DNA from: an uncultured Lachnospiraceae bacterium
Lineage (GTDB): Bacteria; Bacillota; Clostridia; Lachnospirales; Lachnospiraceae
Assembly (NCBI GenBank): GCA_947570615.1
Contig: CANOVJ010000023.1
Coordinates: 1-52,212, forward strand
Length of the DNA stretch: 52,212 bases
Direction: 5' to 3'
Position 1 is the first letter of the stretch, and each line of letters begins with the position of its first letter. The notes below the pieces were generated by a model. That model was given only the letters and a program-made list of their open reading frames with translations. It was not told the DNA's origin and made no database searches. Shown piece by piece: positions 40,300-48,358 of the stretch. Both the position numbers and the translations under genes were made by a program.

Positions 40300-43230
40300 A
40301 TGGAGCGACAACTGGAGAATCTGAGCGCGTACGAGGTACTTGAAAAGCGTAAAATTACCGACCTGAATTCGGACGGATATGTGCTCAGACACAGGAAAAC
40401 GGGGGCGGCTGTCACGCTGCTTCTCAATGATGATGAAAATAAGGTGTTTTATATCGGGTTTCGTACGCCGCCGAAAGACAGTACGGGAGTTGCCCACATT
40501 CTCGAGCACTCGGTGCTTTGCGGATCCAGGAATTTTCCGGTGAAGGATCCCTTTGTGGAGCTGGCCAAGGGCTCTCTGAATACCTTTCTGAACGCCATGA
40601 CCTATCCGGACAAGACCGTCTATCCTGTGGCCAGCTGCAACGACGCGGATTTTAAGAATCTGGTGCATGTCTACCTGGATGCGGTTTTCTATCCCAATAT
40701 CTACGGGGAGGAGCGAATCTTCCGGCAGGAGGGCTGGCATTATGAGATGGAGAATATGGACGATACGCTGACCATCAACGGCGTGGTATACAATGAGATG
40801 AAGGGGGCGTTCTCCTCCCCGGACGATGTGGTGGAGCGGGAGATCATGAATTCCCTTTATCCGGATATCACCTATGGCCTTGAGTCGGGAGGCGACCCGG
40901 AGGTGATTCCGGAGCTTACCTTTGAGGAATTTCTGGCGTTCCATCAGAAATATTATCATCCCTCCAACAGCTTTATCTATCTTTATGGGAATCTGGACGC
41001 GCAGGAGTATCTCACCTTTCTGGACGAAGCGTATCTCTCCGCTTTCGAGACCCTTGCCGTGGATTCTCAGGTGGGACTTCAGAAGCCCTTTGAAGCGCCC
41101 AGGGTGGTGGAGCGGGAGTACCCCGTTATGGAGGACGATTCTACTGAGGACAATACCTACCTGGCTTATAATATCTCCATGGGAAACAGTCTCGACAAAA
41201 AGCTCTATGTGGCCATGCAGGTGCTGGATTATGTGCTCTGCTCCGCGCCGGGAGCCATTGTAAAGCAGGCTCTGATCGATCAGGGGATTGGGAGGGATGT
41301 TTACAGCTCCATGGAAAACGGCATTTTCCAGCCTTATTTTTCCATTGTGGCCAAGGGCGCGCAGGAATCGCAGAAGGAGAAATTCATTTCTGTGATTGAA
41401 AAGACGCTTGGGGAGGCGGTGCAGGACGGGCTGAACAGGAAGGCCCTGACTGCTGCCATCAATTATTTTGAATTTAAGTACCGCGAAGCGGACTACGGCC
41501 CTTACCCCAGGGGGCTGATGCTGGGTCTGCAGTCCCTGGACAGCTGGCTGTATGATGAAAATCAGCCCTTTATGCACATTGAGGCCAACCAGACCTTTAA
41601 GGATCTGAAGGATTCCATCGATGAGGGGTATTTTGAGGGACTGATCCGGGAATATATCCTTGAAAATCCCCACAAGGCATATCTTACGGTGCGGCCTGTG
41701 CCGGGACTGACTACCCGCAGGGACACGGAGCTGCAAAAGAAGCTGGAGACGTACAGGGATACCCTGACGAAGGAGCAGAGACAGGCGATCGTGGACGCTA
41801 CGGCATCCCTGCGGGTATTTCAGGAGACCCCGGATACGCCGCAGGCGCTTGCCACGATTCCCCTTCTTAAGAGGGAGGATATGAAGAAGGAGGCGGCGTC
41901 CTTTGTGAATGAGGTGCGCAGCGCAGGGGACACCACCATCCTTTTCCACAACATTTTTACCAACGGGATCGGTTATCTCAATCTGATCTTTGACATTGGA
42001 AAGGTTCCGGAGAGACTGTTTCCCTTTGTGGGCATTCTCAAAAGCATGCTGACCATGGTGGACACGGAGCATTTCGGCTACGGAGAGCTCTTTAACGAGA
42101 TCAACATCCATACCGGTGGAATCCGGGTGGCGGCCAACACCTATACAGACGCACAGAATCTGAAGGAATATAAGATGACTCTGGAGATCCGCGCCAGAGC
42201 GCTTTATGAAAAGAGGGATAAAGCCCTTGAGCTGATGAAGGAAATCCTTCTGACCTCCAGATTTGAGGACAGCAAACGTCTTTTTGAGGTGATCGCGGAG
42301 ACAAGATCCAGGATGCAGGCGACCATGACCAGCGCCGGCCATTCTGTGGCGACGATCAGGACGCTGAGCTATTTCTCGCCCACGGCGGCAGTTTCAGAGC
42401 AGATCAGCGGTATTCCCCAGTACCGTCTCCTGGAGGATCTGGAAAAGAACTTTGAAGAGAAAAAGGAAGAGCTGGCGGCAAATCTGAAGGAATTATGCAG
42501 GATTATTTTCCGTCCGGAAAACCTGTTGGTGGATTACACGGCCACGCCGGAAGGATATACCGGCCTGGAGGAGGCAGTTGTCGCGTTTAAGAAGGAGCTG
42601 TTCAGCGCCCAGGAGCGGGAGGAGGGCTTCCGGCCCGGGCTGAGCAGAAAGAATGAAGCATTTATGACCGCCGGGCAGGTTCAATACGTGTGCCGGGCAG
42701 GGAATTTCATCGACAGAGGGCTTGCCTACACAGGGGCGCTTAAGGTGCTCAAGGTGATGATGGGGCTTGATTATCTCTGGAATCAGATCCGGGTAAAGGG
42801 CGGCGCATATGGCTGTATGTGCGGTTTTTACAGGAACGGGGACGGATACTTTGTATCCTACAGAGACCCCAACCTGGAAAAGACTGTGGATGTCTATCGT
42901 CAGGCGGCGGAATATATCCGAAATGTGGATCTTGACGAGCGGGAGGTGACCCAGTTTATCATTGGCGCTGTCAGCGAGCTGGATACGCCCATGACCCCGG
43001 CTGCCAGAGGGCTCTATTCCCTGGGCGGTTATCTCACCGGTCTTTCCATGGAGCAGGTGCAGAAGGAGCGGGATGAGCTTCTGGCTACTACCGGAGAGAC
43101 CATAAGAGGGCTGGCCGGACATGTGGAGGCCTTTATGGCGGACGACAATCTGTGTGTGGTGGGAAATGGAGAGAAAATAAAGGAAAACAGCGGCATGTTT
43201 ATGAATGTGGAGCAGTTGTTCCGCATTTGA
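40300..43230 (+). CDS. M16C-family zinc metalloprotease (presequence protease/insulinase type)
   Basis: A 976-residue peptidase of the pitrilysin/insulinase superfamily, M16C branch. The inverted zinc motif HILEH is at 66-70 (H66, E69, H70), with the third ligand expected in the VVYNEMKGAF segment. Fused halves, about 970-1000 residues in total, are normal for M16C enzymes such as PreP, which enclose and degrade unfolded peptides. A C-terminal half with VKGGAYGCMCGFYRNGDGYF provides the substrate Arg/Tyr-type region. There is no signal peptide, so it is cytoplasmic. GAAAGGAAA lies about 10 nt before the ATG. Expression may be controlled by the hairpin leader at 40064-40152. Confidence 0.92.
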   Translation: MERQLENLSAYEVLEKRKITDLNSDGYVLRHRKTGAAVTLLLNDDENKVFYIGFRTPPKDSTGVAHILEHSVLCGSRNFPVKDPFVELAKGSLNTFLNAMTYPDKTVYPVASCNDADFKNLVHVYLDAVFYPNIYGEERIFRQEGWHYEMENMDDTLTINGVVYNEMKGAFSSPDDVVEREIMNSLYPDITYGLESGGDPEVIPELTFEEFLAFHQKYYHPSNSFIYLYGNLDAQEYLTFLDEAYLSAFETLAVDSQVGLQKPFEAPRVVEREYPVMEDDSTEDNTYLAYNISMGNSLDKKLYVAMQVLDYVLCSAPGAIVKQALIDQGIGRDVYSSMENGIFQPYFSIVAKGAQESQKEKFISVIEKTLGEAVQDGLNRKALTAAINYFEFKYREADYGPYPRGLMLGLQSLDSWLYDENQPFMHIEANQTFKDLKDSIDEGYFEGLIREYILENPHKAYLTVRPVPGLTTRRDTELQKKLETYRDTLTKEQRQAIVDATASLRVFQETPDTPQALATIPLLKREDMKKEAASFVNEVRSAGDTTILFHNIFTNGIGYLNLIFDIGKVPERLFPFVGILKSMLTMVDTEHFGYGELFNEINIHTGGIRVAANTYTDAQNLKEYKMTLEIRARALYEKRDKALELMKEILLTSRFEDSKRLFEVIAETRSRMQATMTSAGHSVATIRTLSYFSPTAAVSEQISGIPQYRLLEDLEKNFEEKKEELAANLKELCRIIFRPENLLVDYTATPEGYTGLEEAVVAFKKELFSAQEREEGFRPGLSRKNEAFMTAGQVQYVCRAGNFIDRGLAYTGALKVLKVMMGLDYLWNQIRVKGGAYGCMCGFYRNGDGYFVSYRDPNLEKTVDVYRQAAEYIRNVDLDEREVTQFIIGAVSELDTPMTPAARGLYSLGGYLTGLSMEQVQKERDELLATTGETIRGLAGHVEAFMADDNLCVVGNGEKIKENSGMFMNVEQLFRI

Positions 43231-43355
43231 GGAAAAGCTGTGAAAAAATCAGATCATTTCCCATATCCCCACAAAAAAGGGCAGTCCGGACCGTATCTCT
43301 TTCAGAGAACAAAAAGGCGGCCATGGAACGTGGCGGCAAACAGGGAGGGATTGTC

Positions 43356-44441
43356 ATGAAAAAATGGAAAAAACAATGGAAAGTAATCGCACTGGCAGGA
43401 GCGCTGGCACTGCTCCTTGCAGGCTGCGGATCCCACGGCGGCTCCGGAAAGTATTATGAGGCCGCCGCCGCGGACACCGCCGCTGCGCCACAGGAAAACT
43501 CCGGCAGCGCGGGGGGCGCGTATTTGAGCGACGGGGTTTCCCGTGAGGAGATCGCAGAGGAAGCGGGCGAGGCGGACGCCGGCGGGGAGGGAAGCGGATC
43601 CTCTGCGCCCCAGGTGCAGGATACGGCCCGTAAGCTCATACGGAATGTGGATTTGGAGGTGGAGACGGAGAGCTTTGACGATCTTCTGGTCGAGGTCCGC
43701 AGGAAGACGGATCAGACGGGCGGATACATCGAGGAGAGCTACACGTACAATGGGAGCAGCTACCAGGGAAACCGGCTCCGCAACGCCCATCTCACCCTGC
43801 GCATCCCGGCGGATCACCTGGAGGAATTCCTCTCCGATATGGCCCAGGTTTCCAATGTGATCAGCAGAAACGAGAGCGTAACGGACGTGACCCTGCAATA
43901 TGTGGATATGGAGAGCCATAAGAAGGTGCTCCTGACAGAGCAGGAAAGACTGCTCTCTCTGCTGGAAAAGGCGGAGACCATCGAGGACATCATCACTCTG
44001 GAGAGCCGTCTTTCGGAGGTGCGTTATCAGCTCGAGAGCATGGAGGCCCAGCTTCGGGTGATGGATAACCAGGTTTCCTACAGCACCGTTTATCTCTACA
44101 TAGACGAAGTTGCCAAACTGACGCCTGTGAAGGAGCAGAGCACCTGGGAGAAAATCTCCACCGGCTTTGCCAACAGCCTCTATGACGTCGGGGATGGCTT
44201 TGCGGATTTCGGGATCGGACTGCTTATCGATCTTCCCTATATCGTGGTGTGGGCGCTGATCCTGCTTGTGGTCTTTTTCCTGGCCCGTCTGATCCTGAGA
44301 CGGATCCTGAAGAAGAGATGGATCAAAAAGGAAAAGAGTTCCACAGCCTTCTTCCGGAAAAAGGAAAAGAACGCGTCTGATACTGCCGGCAGCGCTGAGG
44401 CGGAGAGTAATAAAAGAACAGATAAAGCACAGGAAATATAA
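43356..44441 (+). CDS. DUF4349 lipoprotein
   Basis: A 361-residue membrane-anchored lipoprotein. The N-terminus MKKWKKQWKVIALAGALALL ends in the lipobox LLAGC (cysteine near residue 24). A low-complexity Ala/Gly/Ser/Glu segment (25-90) leads to the DUF4349 domain (about 95-300): RKLIRNVDLEVETESFDDLL, TGGYIEESYTYNG, LTLRIPADHLEEFL, a coiled coil at about 195-235, and NQVSYSTVYLYIDE. One membrane helix (about 285-312) is followed by a basic cytoplasmic tail. DUF4349 function is unknown; a cell-envelope role is likely. GGGAGGGA (43343-43350) decides the start at ATG 43356; the frame is open upstream to 43152, but that part overlaps the protease gene. Confidence 0.9.
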   Translation: MKKWKKQWKVIALAGALALLLAGCGSHGGSGKYYEAAAADTAAAPQENSGSAGGAYLSDGVSREEIAEEAGEADAGGEGSGSSAPQVQDTARKLIRNVDLEVETESFDDLLVEVRRKTDQTGGYIEESYTYNGSSYQGNRLRNAHLTLRIPADHLEEFLSDMAQVSNVISRNESVTDVTLQYVDMESHKKVLLTEQERLLSLLEKAETIEDIITLESRLSEVRYQLESMEAQLRVMDNQVSYSTVYLYIDEVAKLTPVKEQSTWEKISTGFANSLYDVGDGFADFGIGLLIDLPYIVVWALILLVVFFLARLILRRILKKRWIKKEKSSTAFFRKKEKNASDTAGSAEAESNKRTDKAQEI

Positions 44442-44452
44442 GGAGCAGACAA

Positions 44453-45364
44453 ATGAATGACCAGAATGACCAGTACAGATCCGGCTTTGCGGCCCTGATC
44501 GGCAGACCCAACGTGGGCAAGTCCACTCTGATGAACGCCCTGATCGGTCAGAAGATCGCCATCACATCCAATAAGCCCCAGACTACCAGGAACCGTATCC
44601 AGACGGTTTATACCTCGCAGGAGGGGCAGATCGTTTTCGTGGATACCCCGGGAATCCACAAGTCCAAAAACCGTCTGGGGGACTATATGGTAAATGTGGC
44701 GCAAAGGAGCCTGAAGGAGGTGGACGTGATCCTCTGGCTGGTGGAGCCGTCCGGCTTTATCGGCGCGGGGGAGCGTCATATCCTTGATCAGCTCGGCAGA
44801 CTGAATACCCCGGTGATTCTGGTCATCAACAAAATCGACACGGTAAAGCGTCAGGAGCTGCTGGGCTTTATCGACACCTACCGGAAGGAGATGGATTTTG
44901 AGGAGATCGTTCCGGTATCGGCCTTAAAGCGCGATAATCTGGAGGAGCTGATCAAATGTATCATGCGTTATCTCCCTTACGGTCCCGCCTTTTTTGACGA
45001 GGATACCATCACCGACCAGCCGGAGAGACAGATTGTGGCAGAGCTCATACGGGAGAAGGCCCTTCGCCGGCTGGAGGAGGAGATTCCCCACGGGGTCGCC
45101 GTCACCATCGAAAGGATGAAGCGGCGAAGGAATATTGTGGATATCGAGGCCACCATCATCTGCGAGAAGGACTCCCACAAGGGGATCATCATCGGAAAGC
45201 AGGGTTCAATGCTTAAAAAAATAGGCACGGACGCGCGGGCGGATATTGAGGATATGCTGGGGAGCCAGGTAAATCTCCAGCTCTGGGTGAAGGTGAAAAA
45301 GGACTGGCGGGACAGCGATTTCCTTCTCAAAAATTTTGGCTATAATCAGAGGGAGAGCGAATAG
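44453..45364 (+). CDS. era: GTPase Era
   Basis: A 303-residue GTPase that helps mature 16S rRNA and assemble the 30S subunit. G motifs: GRPNVGKST (G1), TTRNRIQ (G2), DTPGIHK (G3), NKID (G4) and VSALK (G5). The C-terminal KH domain, which binds the 16S 3' end, shows GKQGSMLKKIGTDARADIE. Full length for the family. AGGAG lies upstream of the ATG. The order era-yqzL-recO is typical for Firmicutes. Confidence 0.97.
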   Translation: MNDQNDQYRSGFAALIGRPNVGKSTLMNALIGQKIAITSNKPQTTRNRIQTVYTSQEGQIVFVDTPGIHKSKNRLGDYMVNVAQRSLKEVDVILWLVEPSGFIGAGERHILDQLGRLNTPVILVINKIDTVKRQELLGFIDTYRKEMDFEEIVPVSALKRDNLEELIKCIMRYLPYGPAFFDEDTITDQPERQIVAELIREKALRRLEEEIPHGVAVTIERMKRRRNIVDIEATIICEKDSHKGIIIGKQGSMLKKIGTDARADIEDMLGSQVNLQLWVKVKKDWRDSDFLLKNFGYNQRESE

Positions 45365-45419
45365 AAAAACGAAAAAAGTAAACCCTAATATCTATACTTT
45401 GGATGTCAGGGGGCATAAG

Positions 45420-45629
45420 ATGAGGGCATTGAATTACTGGGAACAATTTTTAAGTACAGGGAAGATTGGGGATTATCTCTCCTACAGAGACAATCTTTCC
45501 TGCGATAAGAAGGAGATTTCCTGCCAGGAGAAGCAAAGCCGGAAAGAGGAGAAGAAAGAGGGAGGCAGTGAGGGATTTAATCAGTGTTACAGGGATGATC
45601 CTGAAAACAGAGCCTGTTGGAGAATATGA
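45420..45629 (+). CDS. yqzL: YqzL-family small protein between era and recO
   Basis: A 69-residue protein. LNYWEQFLSTGKIGDYLSYRD resembles the conserved core of YqzL (W..F..TG.I..YL.YK), and B. subtilis yqzL (about 47 residues) sits at the same place between era and recO. AGGGGG lies just upstream of ATG 45420. The charged, Cys-containing C-terminus after about residue 25 is longer than in B. subtilis and overlaps the recO start by 62 nt, so that part may be poorly constrained. Function unknown. Confidence 0.65.
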   Translation: MRALNYWEQFLSTGKIGDYLSYRDNLSCDKKEISCQEKQSRKEEKKEGGSEGFNQCYRDDPENRACWRI

Positions 45630-46224
45630 CAGACGGGTTGTTATATTGACAAGGGAGAGGGGAAAGATAGCGGCTTTTGCACGGGGCGCCAGAAAACAGG
45701 GCAGCAGGCTGTTAGCTTCCACCAATCCCTTTTGCTTTGGGGAGTTTTCCCTTTATGAGGGAAGGACGGCCTACGGGATTTCGGAGAGCGTCATCAGCAA
45801 CTACTTCGAGGGCTTTCGGGAGGACTTTGAGGGCGCGCTGTATGGTATGTACTTTCTGGAGGTGATGGATTACTATACGAGAGAAAACAGCGACGAGAAG
45901 GAAATGCTTAAGCTCATCTATCAGTCTCTGCGGGCGCTGCTTCATCCGGGGCTGTCCAATGAGCTGGTGCGATACATATTTGAAATCCGTGCGCTGGCTG
46001 TAAACGGGGAGTATCCGGGCCTGCCCCGGAGCGGACGCCCCTGGCTTGCATCCACCGTCTACGCGGTGGATTATATTGTAAATGCGGGTGTAGAAAAGCT
46101 CTATACCTTTACGGTGACACAGGAGGTGCTCTCGGAGCTTTCCCGGATCGCCGATACATACAGGGAACGTTTTGTGGACAGGAAAATGAAGAGCCTTGCC
46201 ATATTAGATGAAATTCCATGTTGA
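45568..46224 (+). CDS. recO: DNA repair protein RecO
   Basis: A 218-residue recombination mediator that anneals single-stranded DNA and helps RecR load RecA. The N-terminal OB fold reads VTGMILKTEPVGEYDRRVVI and LTRERGKIAAFARGARKQGS, the RecO signature. The C-terminal helical domain lacks the CxxC zinc site found in many RecO proteins: none of the paired cysteines is present. I chose GTG 45568 because the OB-fold starts right there and a GAGGGAGG purine run precedes it; the spacing is short. Upstream in-frame codons overlap YqzL. The length is slightly shorter than usual (240-250). Confidence 0.9.
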   Translation: MRDLISVTGMILKTEPVGEYDRRVVILTRERGKIAAFARGARKQGSRLLASTNPFCFGEFSLYEGRTAYGISESVISNYFEGFREDFEGALYGMYFLEVMDYYTRENSDEKEMLKLIYQSLRALLHPGLSNELVRYIFEIRALAVNGEYPGLPRSGRPWLASTVYAVDYIVNAGVEKLYTFTVTQEVLSELSRIADTYRERFVDRKMKSLAILDEIPC

Positions 46225-46322
46225 AAAACGGGGGTAACTCATATATAATAGGTTGGTAAATTGAGGGAGATGGATCTTGTGTCCGTGGCCCGGAATTTGC
46301 AGGCTGTGGAAAGGGCATGGTT

Positions 46323-46943
46323 GTGAAAATGAAGAACGGCATTAAATTCTTGCACAGATCGGCGTTTTTGCTGTTATTGTCGGGAGTCCTGTGGACGACT
46401 TCCTGCGGCGGGCCAAAGGCGGAGGATGGCGAAGGCGCTATCTCATTTACGAAGGAAGGAACCATACGGGCAGATATCAGGGAGAGCTTTGAACAGAGCT
46501 ATTACGATAAAGACGAGCTGCAGCAGACGATTCTGCAGGAAGTGGCCGAATACAACAGCGGCGCGGGAGCCGGAAGCATTGCCGTTGAAAAGGTGGAGGT
46601 GGAGGACGGTACCGCGCTGGTACAGATGACCTATCAGACGAGTGCCGATTATGCCGCTTTTAATCAGGTGACCTTTTTCTGTGGTCTGGCCGCGCAGGCG
46701 AAAAGCGAGGGCCTTAACCTGAATGTGGTCTTAAGCGGTCTGAAGGATCCGACGCAGACGGTGGGAGAGTCGGATATTCTTGCCATGGAGGGAGCCATTC
46801 TTCTGATCACGGATGTGCAGGAGGAGATTTCCTTAAACGGGAAGGCGCTGTACGCAAGCGATAACGCGGTAATTTCCGAAAACGGAAAGAACGTGCGCTC
46901 AGCCGGCGAAGACGGGAAACTGATATACATTATATATAAATAG
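46323..46943 (+). CDS. Putative secreted lipoprotein of unknown function
   Basis: About 206 residues. A basic N-terminus (MKNGIKFLHRS) and hydrophobic run (AFLLLLSGVLW) precede TTSC, a non-classical lipobox (Thr instead of Leu at -3); a lipoprotein is likely but not certain. The mature part is acidic, mixed helix and strand, ending SAGEDGKLIYIIYK. No family is recognised. AAGGG (46311-46315) best fits GTG 46323; in-frame ATGs at 46317 and 46329 are alternatives. It lies between recO and glyS, probably co-transcribed. Confidence 0.75.
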   Translation: MKMKNGIKFLHRSAFLLLLSGVLWTTSCGGPKAEDGEGAISFTKEGTIRADIRESFEQSYYDKDELQQTILQEVAEYNSGAGAGSIAVEKVEVEDGTALVQMTYQTSADYAAFNQVTFFCGLAAQAKSEGLNLNVVLSGLKDPTQTVGESDILAMEGAILLITDVQEEISLNGKALYASDNAVISENGKNVRSAGEDGKLIYIIYK

Positions 46944-46958
46944 AAAGGTTGTAGCATT

Positions 46959-48347
46959 ATGGAAAAAACAATGGAAAAAATCGTTGCTCTGGCAAAGGCG
47001 AGAGGCTTTGTTTACCCCGGCTCGGAGATCTACGGCGGGCTGGCTAACTCCTGGGATTATGGGAATCTGGGCGTGGAGTTAAAGAACAACTTAAAGCGTG
47101 CCTGGTGGCAGAAATTCATCACGGAAAATCCCTACAATGTGGGAATCGACAGCGCTATTCTGATGAACCCTCAGACCTGGGTGGCTTCGGGGCATCTCGG
47201 CAGTTTTTCGGATCCTCTGATGGACTGCAGGGAGTGTCACGAGCGGTTCCGCGCCGATAAGCTGATTGAGGACTACGCCGCGGAGAAGGGGATCGCTCTG
47301 GACAGCTCCATAGACGGCTGGAGCCAGGAAAAGATGAAGGCGTTTATCACAGAACATAATGTGCCCTGTCCTTCCTGCGGGAAACATAATTTTACGGATA
47401 TCCGTCAGTTTAACCTGATGTTCAAGACCTTCCAGGGCGTCACTGAGGATGCTAAAAACACTGTTTATCTGAGGCCGGAGACGGCGCAGGGCATCTTTGT
47501 GAATTTTAAGAATGTGCAGCGTACCTCCCGGAAGAAGATCCCCTTCGGGATCGGACAGGTGGGCAAATCCTTCCGCAACGAGATCACGCCGGGCAACTTT
47601 ATCTTCCGCATCAGGGAGTTTGAGCAGATGGAGCTGGAGTTTTTCTGCGAGCCGGACACGGATCTGGAATGGTTCGCCTACTGGAAACAGTTCTGCATTG
47701 ACTGGCTGAAGAGCCTTGGCATGAAGGAGGAGGAGATGCGTGTGCGCGACCACGATAAGGAAGAGCTTTCCTTCTATTCCAAGGCCACCACGGACATTGA
47801 ATTCCTGTTCCCCTTCGGCTGGGGAGAGCTCTGGGGGATTGCGGACCGGACGGATTACGACCTGACACAGCACCAGAATGTTTCCGGACAGGATCTGACT
47901 TATTTTGACGACCAGAAGAATATCAGATACGTGCCTTACGTGATCGAGCCCTCTCTGGGGGCGGACCGTGTGCTTCTGGCGTTTCTGTGCTCGGCCTATG
48001 ACGAGGAGGAGCTGGAAGGCGGGGATACGCGTACCGTACTTCACTTCCATCCGGCGATTGCGCCGGTCAAGATCGGTATCCTGCCTCTGTCCAAAAAGCT
48101 GGGCGAGGGTGCGGAGAAGATTTACGCGCAGCTCTCCAAAAAGTACAACTGTGAGTATGACGATCGGGGCAATATCGGTAAGAGATACCGCCGCCAGGAC
48201 GAAATCGGCACGCCGTTCTGCGTGACCTGGGACTTTGATTCAGAGACGGACGGGTGCGTTACCGTCAGATTCCGGGATTCCATGAAGCAGGAGCGGGTGG
48301 CGGTCGCTGACCTGGACGCTTACTTTGCAGAGAAGATGACTTTTTAA
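46959..48347 (+). CDS. glyS: Glycyl-tRNA synthetase, single-chain type
   Basis: A 462-residue class II synthetase that charges tRNA-Gly, of the homodimeric (eukaryote/archaea-like, GlyQS) type used by many Firmicutes instead of the alpha2beta2 form. [20 protein letters not shown] is the signature N-terminus. A zinc site is formed by CRECH and CPSCGKH. Motif 2 is [20 protein letters not shown], and motif 3 is [14 protein letters not shown]. The C-terminal anticodon-binding domain starts near 360. GAAAGG is upstream. There is no room for a T-box in the 15-nt gap to the previous gene. Confidence 0.97.
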   Translation: MEKTMEKIVALAKARGFVYPGSEIYGGLANSWDYGNLGVELKNNLKRAWWQKFITENPYNVGIDSAILMNPQTWVASGHLGSFSDPLMDCRECHERFRADKLIEDYAAEKGIALDSSIDGWSQEKMKAFITEHNVPCPSCGKHNFTDIRQFNLMFKTFQGVTEDAKNTVYLRPETAQGIFVNFKNVQRTSRKKIPFGIGQVGKSFRNEITPGNFIFRIREFEQMELEFFCEPDTDLEWFAYWKQFCIDWLKSLGMKEEEMRVRDHDKEELSFYSKATTDIEFLFPFGWGELWGIADRTDYDLTQHQNVSGQDLTYFDDQKNIRYVPYVIEPSLGADRVLLAFLCSAYDEEELEGGDTRTVLHFHPAIAPVKIGILPLSKKLGEGAEKIYAQLSKKYNCEYDDRGNIGKRYRRQDEIGTPFCVTWDFDSETDGCVTVRFRDSMKQERVAVADLDAYFAEKMTF

Positions 48348-48358
48348 AGGAGTAAATT

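Noticed and set aside
40069-42342. A 757-codon minus-strand frame opposite the M16C protease
   Set aside because: Same reason: composition typical of an antisense shadow (His/Arg/Leu-rich) with no recognisable motif or start signal.
46944-46958. A T-box riboswitch before glyS
   Set aside because: Only 15 nt separate it from the previous gene and no T-box sequence is present; the long gap before rpsU also lacks one.
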